A stretch of DNA of 49,250 bases from DATGFK01 sp040007395. GTDB taxonomy: Bacteria; Chloroflexota; Anaerolineae; Aggregatilineales; UBA2796. The translations under genes were made by a program, and so were the position numbers. Numbering within the stretch: position 1 is the first letter of the stretch; each line of letters opens with the position of its first letter. The notes under the pieces were generated by a model, which had not been told where the DNA came from, did not search any database, and saw only the letters and a program-made list of their open reading frames with translations. Positions 18,126 through 24,481 of this stretch are shown here, piece after piece. The stretch is from contig JBDTVG010000031.1 in the NCBI GenBank assembly GCA_040007395.1, positions 1-49,250 on the forward strand. Reading direction: 5' to 3'.

Positions 18126-18512
18126 ATGTCTTACCAGAACCTCACGATCGTTGGCAACGTCGGGCGCGATGCAGAACTCAAGTATACGCCGCAGGGGATT
18201 GCTATGCTAAAGTTCAGCGTGGCAGTCAACAAGACGACTGGCAAGGGCGAAGATAAGCGCCAGACCACCACGTGGTTCAATGTGACCTTGTGGCGTGACC
18301 GAGGCGAGTCGCTGGCACCCTACATAAACGCGGGGATGCAAGTGCTGGTCACGGGCGAAATTGGGCTGTCGCCGTACACCGATAAGAACGGTAAGGCCGC
18401 CGCATCGCTCGAACTTACGGCTAACGATGTGAAGCTCCTGAGCAGCAAGCAGGAGATGGACCGGCGCGGAACCGAACATCCGGCAGAGGAAACCGAAGAC
18501 ATTCCGTTCTAA
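18126..18512 (+). CDS. ssb: Single-stranded DNA-binding protein
   Basis: A 128-residue OB-fold SSB. It begins MSYQNLTIVGNVGRDAE and contains TWFNVTLWRD and LVTGEIGLSPYTDKNGK, matching the canonical bacterial SSB core. The tail is short and acidic, ending EDIPF, the tip that recruits DNA-processing partners. GGAG sits upstream of the ATG. It is shorter than housekeeping SSBs (about 150-180 residues) because the linker is short, as in many accessory or plasmid SSBs. A hairpin terminator follows directly, closing the unit. Confidence 0.95.
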   Translation: MSYQNLTIVGNVGRDAELKYTPQGIAMLKFSVAVNKTTGKGEDKRQTTTWFNVTLWRDRGESLAPYINAGMQVLVTGEIGLSPYTDKNGKAAASLELTANDVKLLSSKQEMDRRGTEHPAEETEDIPF

Positions 18513-18528
18513 GCGCGGGATCACTTCC

Positions 18529-18571
18529 GGAAAGGGGAGACTGGCCGAATGGCTGGTTTCCTTCTTTTTTT
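18529..18571 (+). terminator. Rho-independent terminator after ssb
   Basis: GGAAA...CTGGCC pairs with GGCTGG...TTTCC around a GAAT loop, with one wobble pair and a small bulge. CTTCTTTTTTT follows immediately. It lies about 17 bases after the ssb stop codon. Confidence 0.75.
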
Positions 18572-18658
18572 CAGTGGCGACAATCTGAGCAGGATTGCAT
18601 TGAACACCTTGACTTGGCTTGTCGAAGTGGCGACAGCATCACACTCTATACTCCATTA

Positions 18659-19033
18659 TTACAGGCCATTACGCCGATTAATCTCGACCCACTCCTTTAA
18701 TATAGGATATAAAATATGACCGTTTGGGTAACGGTGTGTCTGTATAGTGGCAAACAGTACTGATGAGCCACGTCGGCGCACATAAATATCTAGCCGTTGT
18801 CCAACCCAATCAGGATTGACGGCGACAACATCCTTAGCCTCAACTGTAGTACGCCCGTAAGTCAATGTATTCAGAGACATCGTTAAGCGGTCGAAACGTA
18901 ATAACTTCCCCTCTCGCAACCACGTTTCAGCTTCGATTCGTAGCACCCGATCTGCGATATAGCGGAATTTCGGCAAAAAGACATGAAATTCCTCGATCAA
19001 GTCATTTATCCTAAGACACGTACCATCTTTCAT
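18659..19033 (-). CDS. C-terminal half of a DUF6585-like protein, probably truncated
   Basis: A 124-residue frame. The order LPKFRYIADRVLRIEAETWL, LLRFDRLTMSLNTLTYGR, VAVNPDWVGQRLDIYVRRRG and a C-terminal ILYPILKEW fits the second half of DUF6585-type proteins (xLLPRALA-xFGPLxVS-x-GI pattern), which occur in Chloroflexota and actinobacteria and have unknown function. The first, PH-like half is absent, and the gene ends exactly where the opposite-strand XRE/TPR gene begins. That suggests both were cut at one recombination junction. The family call is from memory of the pattern and is moderate. Confidence 0.5.
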   Translation of the reverse strand: MKDGTCLRINDLIEEFHVFLPKFRYIADRVLRIEAETWLREGKLLRFDRLTMSLNTLTYGRTTVEAKDVVAVNPDWVGQRLDIYVRRRGSSVLFATIQTHRYPNGHILYPILKEWVEINRRNGL

Positions 19034-20144
19034 GTGGATTTGTATCCAAGACCGGATGATACCCAGTCGCAGAAAAAAGCTCGGAACTGGTGCCCCGTAT
19101 AGATACCCCTACCTCAAAGGCATAAAGAGGCCAGCCACTCCTAAACTTGGCTCTATCGCCGCCCTGCTTGGGATAGAGCCGCTGGAGCTGGTCGAGCTGG
19201 CAGATGATCCCAGCATTGATGTCGACAGAGTGCTAATGTCTCACCAACGCTGGAGTACTTCTTGGGAGACTTTAGAAGAGTTTACCAATCAAGCGAAGGC
19301 CATGGTCGAGGCAGCCAATTTTCAGTACGAATACAATCCTGAATACACACGCACTAATTTAGACTTTTGGATCGACAAACTCGAACGTCGGAAAAACGCT
19401 GAAGCGCATCACGCCCGTGATACAAGGATAAAGACTTTGAACGCCGTACTTATCCAGGCGTACAACCATCGAATGGCTTGCTATCTCACGTTGTGTGACC
19501 TGACCAATGTCGTTGAAACGATCCGGCACGACTTCCGTCGAGTGTGCGTCTTGGCGGAGGAGACGGGGGATGTCATTGGGCGTGCCCAAGCGTGGGCTTG
19601 GTTGGCTGGTGCCCACTATGTGAGTATGCAACCCAAAGATTCTATCGCTTGTGTCGAGAAAGCACTGAGTCTCGTTCCTCCTACGCCTGCTTTACCGTAT
19701 CTTTTCCAAGTATATGCGGCGCTTATCTTAAACTATGCCTATATGGGGAAAGACTATACGGCACTCGAAGATAAGGTGAGAGCGATGTTGGATGAACACA
19801 CCGTTGAGCGCTCCGCTAGTCGAGCCTCATTGATTGAAGCGCTCGCCAGAGCCAATATCTTATCTAATCGTCTTTCAGACGCGCAGCAGCGGCTTATTGA
19901 AGCACAGGAAGAGTGCCTGCATGGTCCTACGCCACTTACCCAACTTCAAATTCATCGGGGTCAACTCGTTGCCTTGGCGCAAGTGACGCATGTCGATAAG
20001 GATCATGCCTTAATAGTCGCGAACCACGCCCTGATGCTTGCGGGCAAGCAGCGAAAGCGCTATGTCATCCAAATCCGCCAGTGTGCACAAAGTTTAGGGA
20101 TTTTGGACGTTATCCGTGAGAATGTGCAAGCCCTCCTCAATTAG
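19032..20144 (+). CDS. XRE-type regulator with TPR-like domain, HTH partly lost
   Basis: A 370-residue frame. Residues about 18-58 (LGTGAPY, then GIKRPATPKLGSIAALLGIEPLEL) match the second half of a Cro/C1 helix-turn-helix plus the usual following helix. The first HTH helices that should precede LGTGAPYL are missing or scrambled, so the start codon is uncertain. Residues about 70-370 are all-helical with TPR-like spacing (AWAWLAGAHYVSMQPKDSIACVEKAL and similar), as in peptide- or partner-sensing XRE-TPR regulators. It is probably unable to bind DNA normally. It abuts the truncated DUF6585-like gene at 19033. Confidence 0.65.
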   Translation: MWICIQDRMIPSRRKKLGTGAPYRYPYLKGIKRPATPKLGSIAALLGIEPLELVELADDPSIDVDRVLMSHQRWSTSWETLEEFTNQAKAMVEAANFQYEYNPEYTRTNLDFWIDKLERRKNAEAHHARDTRIKTLNAVLIQAYNHRMACYLTLCDLTNVVETIRHDFRRVCVLAEETGDVIGRAQAWAWLAGAHYVSMQPKDSIACVEKALSLVPPTPALPYLFQVYAALILNYAYMGKDYTALEDKVRAMLDEHTVERSASRASLIEALARANILSNRLSDAQQRLIEAQEECLHGPTPLTQLQIHRGQLVALAQVTHVDKDHALIVANHALMLAGKQRKRYVIQIRQCAQSLGILDVIRENVQALLN

Positions 20145-20217
20145 GACTGAGGTGAGCCGTGGTGATGTACAGTGGAAGACCATAGGAGTTTGAGCCTCAA
20201 GTTATAGAGGTTTCAGC

Positions 20218-20296
20218 GCCAAGCAACACAGCATTCCAAATCGATAGCTCAAGAGATTTTATGCCGAAGCCATAAAATCTCGCTGTGTTGCTTGGC
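20218..20296. repeat. Long two-part hairpin
   Basis: A perfect 15-bp outer stem, GCCAAGCAACACAGC (20218-20232) with GCTGTGTTGCTTGGC (20282-20296), and a perfect 11-bp inner stem, GAGATTTTATG (20253-20263) with CATAAAATCTC (20271-20281), share a CCGAAGC loop. The right arms are contiguous; the left arms are separated by a 20-base bulge (20233-20252). It is either a MITE-like element with a nested stem, or a structured RNA 3' of the TPR gene. There is no T-run. Confidence 0.75.
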
Positions 20297-20318
20297 TGAA
20301 TAGAGTGCTAAGGGCTAC

Positions 20319-20570
20319 TCACCATTTCATATGTAAGATCTGGTAGATCCGCTTGATAGAGATACGGTATGCTTTGGCAAGCTCCTTCACGGTTTTGCCA
20401 GCGGCATGTTGTGTGCGAATTTCAGCATTTCGTTCTGTTTGTTCCGGGGTCTGCTGCGAGATAGGTGTAGTTAGAGGGTTTTGTCCGGCGTAGAAGCGCC
20501 GAAGGATAGACTGAATTGCATTTTCTAGTGATGGGAATGATATGCCCCCACGGGGCTTCGAACACTTAGC
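20319..20570 (-). CDS. Small HTH protein, divergent paralogue
   Basis: The C-terminal 40 residues (RNAEIRTQHAAGKTVKELAK, then AYRISIKRIYQILHMKW) are a helix-turn-helix clearly related to the one encoded by the opposite-strand ORF (RNTAIRARFASGE, then DLAKVFGISRKRVYQIIHRQRK). The N-terminal boundary is uncertain: the frame extends to 20687, but that extension is antisense to the conserved plus-strand ORF, so I begin at about 20570 with FPSLENAIQSILRRF. Two related HTH units therefore diverge from one shared region. Function is unknown; DNA-bend or recombination accessory proteins with this HTH exist. Confidence 0.45.
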   Translation of the reverse strand, partial: AKCSKPRGGISFPSLENAIQSILRRFYAGQNPLTTPISQQTPEQTERNAEIRTQHAAGKTVKELAKAYRISIKRIYQILHMKW

Positions 20571-20790
20571 TCGCTCCACAGTCCCCATAGCCGTTGCAAC
20601 CTTGCTATTACGGCTGTACAGACACACTTCGCAGCTTAAACCACAAAATTTCAAAATACAGCCTGAAGATGAACGGAATACCGCCATTCGCGCTCGTTTT
20701 GCCAGCGGCGAAAATAGGATAGACTTGGCAAAGGTATTTGGTATCTCGCGGAAGCGCGTCTACCAGATTATTCATCGTCAGCGCAAATAG
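20542..20790 (+). CDS. Small HTH protein, intact copy 2
   Basis: An 82-residue ORF. The C-terminal 42 residues form a Mor/resolvase-type helix-turn-helix (IDLAKVFGISRKRVYQI). It aligns over its full length with the TAG-interrupted frame at 2164-2406, with a 6-base in-frame length difference, so purifying constraint on the frame is plausible. The N-terminal half (PPRGFEHLARST) has no known domain. Its GGCTTCGAACAC core superficially resembles an antisense tRNA T-loop, which does not fold as a tRNA. The VapC module follows 140 bases downstream. Confidence 0.5.
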   Translation: MPPRGFEHLARSTVPIAVATLLLRLYRHTSQLKPQNFKIQPEDERNTAIRARFASGENRIDLAKVFGISRKRVYQIIHRQRK

Positions 20791-20880
20791 CCGCTTATTT
20801 TCTATAAAAACTAACTATGCACCTTAATGTGCGCTATCCGAAAATAGCATCGGTATCAACGAGCTGTCTGGTGTTATTTA

Positions 20881-20907
20881 TGCTCAGGTGTAAAAATTAG
20901 CCGGCAC
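20881..20907 (+). repeat. Leader repeat upstream of two-gene module, copy 2
   Basis: Counterpart of 2534-2560: TGCTCAG, an A-rich centre, then TTAGCCGGCAC. It sits 23 bases before the vapC-antitoxin start, a position suited to a promoter or operator. Confidence 0.5.
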
Positions 20908-20929
20908 AAGAGATTAAGGAGTTGTGAAA

Positions 20930-21154
20930 ATGTTGACCATTCATGAACTAATTGAAGAGGTAGATCGTCTACCTGCCGTCGATAAATGGCAACTGGTCAA
21001 GCACATGTTGGATACTTTGGAACAGGTACAAATCGCTCCGGCTTCAACAGCCGATTATCATCAGTTCCTCCAAGAGACTTATGGCGTTCTGCGCGATACG
21101 CCTATCGAGCGTTGGGAACAGGGTAAATATGAAGAACGCGAGTCGTTGGAATGA
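20930..21154 (+). CDS. Antitoxin-like small protein partnered with VapC
   Basis: A 74-residue protein from ATG 20930; AAGGAG at about 20917-20922 is optimally spaced for it, better than for the GTG at 20924. It starts MLTIHELIEEVDRLPAVDKW, then a helix (QLVKHMLDTLE), and ends in a Trp/Glu/Lys-rich tail likely to wrap the toxin. No clear DNA-binding motif is seen, although similar short proteins precede many PIN toxins. Its stop overlaps the toxin start (ATGA), the usual translational coupling of type II toxin-antitoxin pairs. Confidence 0.75.
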   Translation: MLTIHELIEEVDRLPAVDKWQLVKHMLDTLEQVQIAPASTADYHQFLQETYGVLRDTPIERWEQGKYEERESLE

Positions 21155-21561
21155 AGTATCTGCTGGACACAAATACCTGTATTCGCTACCTCAATGGGCG
21201 TTCACCAACGGTATTTCAGCACCTCAATGAAACGCTCGAAGCCGATGTGTGCGTATGCAGTGTTGTCAAGTTTGAACTTCGCTATGGGGCGTTACGCAGT
21301 ATATATGTAGAGAAGACACTGACCCAGCAGGAGAAATTTCTGACCCGTTATAAATCCCTGCCTTTTGATGACGCAGCACATATGCACGCCGCCAAAATCA
21401 GAGCTGATCTGGCAAGGGCCGGAACGCCTATCGGCCCTTATGATTTGCTCATTGCAGCGATTTCACTGGCAAATAACTTGATTGTAGTCACTCACAATAC
21501 CGATGAATTCGGGCGCGTTTCCGGGCTAAAAATTGAAGATTGGGAAGTGAGTCAAACTTGA
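21151..21561 (+). CDS. vapC: VapC-family PIN-domain ribonuclease toxin
   Basis: A 136-residue PIN domain. The acidic metal site is complete: first Asp in YLLDTNTCIRYL, Glu in VVKFELRYGA, Asp in PIGPYDLLIAA and the last Asp/Glu in VVTHNTDEFGRV. VapC toxins cleave tRNA or rRNA and are held inactive by the co-encoded antitoxin. Length and motif spacing are normal, so the toxin is probably functional. It overlaps the antitoxin gene by 4 bases and ends TGA. Confidence 0.93.
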   Translation: MKYLLDTNTCIRYLNGRSPTVFQHLNETLEADVCVCSVVKFELRYGALRSIYVEKTLTQQEKFLTRYKSLPFDDAAHMHAAKIRADLARAGTPIGPYDLLIAAISLANNLIVVTHNTDEFGRVSGLKIEDWEVSQT

Positions 21562-21884
21562 ATTGCTCGACAAACTATAAGTAGTATGCGTTCACAGGGT
21601 AAAAAGAGAGCAGTCTTAATGCTGTGCCAATTACTTGTCCCTTCGAATCTTCATTCGAATTGAAGCGATAGACTCAATCCCGCAACAATCCCACTTTAAC
21701 CCAAGGCAAAACAGGCCGAACGGATAGCCATAGAAATGGTATTCTGGGCCTGATTTGACAGCAATGCTGCCAATAATATGTCAGAAATTATCGCACGGAT
21801 GCATTTGGCGCACCCTACGGGGTTTCCATCACGACTATCAGTATGCTGCGTAAGCCTCAAATCAGGCTCGGATCCGTTATCTGA
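21562..21884. other. Intergenic with 11-bp inverted repeat
   Basis: No gene is supported. GCCTGATTTGA at 21748-21758 is repeated inverted as TCAAATCAGGC at 21857-21867, framing about 98 bases, like the ends of a small non-coding mobile element. The right arm lies next to an IS3 orfA remnant. Confidence 0.4.
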
Positions 21885-22003
21885 CCCCCAGCCGGTGTGA
21901 TCCCTAGCTCCCGCTCGATGTCGCTGATGCTTTTGCCGCCGCGTTTCGCCAGCGCCACAGCCTCTACCTTGAATTCTCGTGGATACGTTCTTTTGCTTGC
22001 CAT
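21885..22003 (-). pseudogene. IS3-type orfA N-terminal fragment
   Basis: The minus strand reads MASKRTYPREFKVEAVALAK, then RGGKSISDIERELGITPAG: the first 38 residues of an IS3-family OrfA helix-turn-helix protein. The remainder is absent. Confidence 0.7.
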
Positions 22004-22076
22004 TGCCTTGCCCCCTTACCTAGAATTTTACCTTTTCTCCGTGTCCATTCCAGTCGGGCAAGGTCACAGCATCTCA

Positions 22077-22240
22077 TGTACGCACCGCGAAGCTACGAGC
22101 AGTATTTCAATGAAGTGCGGCCTCACCAGGGGATCAAGCAGTGTATCCCTTGTCCACCGACGCCTTCATCAACCACGGGCAAGATGGAGCGACGAGATAT
22201 TCTTGGAGGCGTAATCTACGACTATTATCGCGCCGCCTGA
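22077..22240 (+). pseudogene. Integrase-core transposase C-terminal fragment
   Basis: The frame reads YEQYFNEVRPHQGIKQCIP, then RRDILGGVIYDYYRAA and a stop (TGA 22238-22240). This is the standard C-terminal tail (YFNxxRPHQG...LGG...YYRAA). The catalytic domain is missing. Confidence 0.7.
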
Positions 22241-22819
22241 CTGACTTGCGCCTTGCGGTATTGGATTTCTTGCTACTACAAGGTCCGCGTTTTTGATGAC
22301 GACGCAGGATGAGGACCTGCTGCCGTAGAAGGATCAACTCGAGCGTTTTGTTATCTGGAGAGTCGACTGAAGCGCAGCGCGTCCCACAGTAAGCTGGTTA
22401 TAAGATGGATAACGTACCAGACCATAGATGCCATTCCAATTCGACGGTTAGGATGAGCGGGATTGTATCCGATCCTCGTTGGATTTATTGCTACTACAGG
22501 CAGTAGCCCCACAGGCCTCATTCGATGCCACACTTCTCGATGGATGTCCAATCAGCTGCTACATCGATACTTTCTTACAACGATATTGTTTACCAATTTA
22601 TCATAAATCATCTAGATTTTTCACGAAATCTACTATTCATTTTAACCTATCTCAAAATTGCTTAATTAATACTGAATGTACAATCAGTTTGTAAAAAGAC
22701 TGGATCACTATTGCTTATAACCCGACGCGCGGAACACTTTGGGCAAATGCTATGAACTATCAGTGAATGACCATTTCGACTTGTGCTGGCCGATTGGGGC
22801 GTCGTCCGTCTGTGCTTTG
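22241..22819. other. Non-coding stretch between IS fragments
   Basis: No supported gene, repeat or hairpin was found in these 579 bases. Short frames exist on both strands without SD or recognisable protein. Confidence 0.4.
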
Positions 22820-23872
22820 TCAAGCGGCCTTCCAAGAATAGGCATGATGCAGACCGCCCAAAACGGGGCGAGCAATGACCCGATCGTGAGCAGGCGGCTC
22901 TTGAACAGCTAATGGTTGAGTGGGCACTCGCTGAGCGATGCCTTGATGCGGTCGTTCGGCATTGAAGTAGGCACCGTAAGCGTTCATCGTGCGACGAAGA
23001 TGGGCCTCACTCAGGATGAGAATATGATCCAAGCATTCGCGGCGGACCGAGCCAATAAATCGTTCACAAAATGCGTTAGCGCGAGGAGCGGCGACAGGTG
23101 TCTTGAGAACATGGATGCCTGCCCCTTGGGTAACTGCCCAGACGTGATGGTCATATTTGCGGTCATTGTCACGCAGGAGGAAGCGCGGCGCTTGACCGAA
23201 CGGCGTGGCTTCTCGGATCTGCTGCGCTACCCAGACATCGGTTGGGTGGCGGGTCACGCCGACATGCACCACTCGCCGCGAGCCGATCTCGATGATGACA
23301 AAGACAAATAACGAGCGAAACAACAGGTCCGTGACCTGAATGAAATCGCAGGCCCAGAGTTGGTCGCTATGATTATGCACAAATGTCTGCCATGTCTGGG
23401 AGGACCGAGGAGCACGGCTCTTCGGCAAATACTTCTGGATCGTGCTCTTGCTCATGTGGATATAAAGCTTGAGCAGTTCGCCTCGAATCCGCTCCGCGCC
23501 CCACAACGGATTCTCCGATGCCATCTGCTTAATTAGCGCTACCACATCCGCAGCCAATGGTTGTTTGCCGCCGGTATGCCGGGATTTGCCTGACCAGAAG
23601 TGCTTGAATAGTTCGCGATGCCAACGCAGCACCGTGTCGGGCTGAACGAGCAATAGCGCCTGTCGCCAGCTCCGCAATCGGCTCGTCAGCCAGACCATCA
23701 GCCAGCGATCCCACGACGTAAACTGGGGTCGCTTGATTTGCCGTTTGAGCACAATTAGCTGTTGGCGCAGCAGTGCATTTTTCGCTATCAGATCTGACCG
23801 TGAGCGTATGGCATCGCCGATTGTGCCCAAGACGGGCGACTGACTTTGTGGAGTGAGCCAGGTCTTGATCAC
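22820..23872 (-). mobile_element. Integrase-core (rve) transposase, most complete copy in the window
   Basis: A 350-residue transposase. An N-terminal helical region (ALLRQQLIVLKRQIKRP, VQPDTVLRWHRELFKHFW) is followed by the DDE core: WACDFIQVTD, FLLRDNDRKYD and RAPRANA-type AAPRANAFCERFIGSVRREC. The tail is YFNAERPHQGIAQR, ending PVLGGLHHAYSW. Upstream in another frame a plausible original N-terminus (MFGTLLASFKEGLR) runs into a stop, so even this copy may have lost its native start by a small indel. Terminal inverted repeats were not identified. Fragments at 1.4, 3.3, 4.8, 22.1 and 45.3 kb belong to the same broad family. Confidence 0.85.
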
Positions 23873-24481
23873 GTATTGAACTCGCTGCGTGACCCACGCA
23901 ACCCTTCCTTAAATGATGCCAGCAGTGTGCCAAACATGGTTTACTCCGAGTGAAGCTAATCTCCAGCCCGCTATTTTACAGCGCTCGGCTCGCTGCGTGT
24001 CAGTTCATATGTTTAATCAACGAATTCTGCAACCTGATTTCACTTCTGGATGACCGAATCGGCCAGCACAGCCTATTTTCACGCCATCTTCATCCAAGCC
24101 GTTGGCCCAATCGATATAGGGTTGTTTCGGTTTTATACTGATGGCCGCTCGTTTGACCCGTCGCATCGCCTATTCCCTTTGACCGTTTGTATCGCTCGAT
24201 CTTTAGGCAATTATGCCAGAATCCGGGACGGATGACGATTTCGGCTAGGACAGGACGTCGTCGGGTGGCTATTCCCGTGGTTTGACCGGTCCTGATGATC
24301 CAGTACAATATGAGTCCTATCCTAACCAAACTGTACGTTACACGAGGCATCCTGCCAATCAAATTGTCGCCCTGGTCGATAGCAGCATTGGCAATTGCAT
24401 GAGAAAAACCCTATATCTGTAGGTATCAAGCGTCATGATTGTCGTCAGTTCTGTTCGCATTCAGCAAAAGGATAAAGCCAA
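23873..24481. other. Non-coding stretch upstream of the P-type ATPase
   Basis: These 609 bases should hold the ATPase promoter and the IS right end. Apart from the out-of-frame transposase N-terminus near 23880-23940, I see no supported gene or clear regulatory motif. Confidence 0.4.

Noticed and set aside
20542..20610. GGCTTCGAACAC as an antisense tRNA T-arm
   Set aside because: No acceptor, D or anticodon stem folds around it, and the region is better explained by the conserved small ORF.
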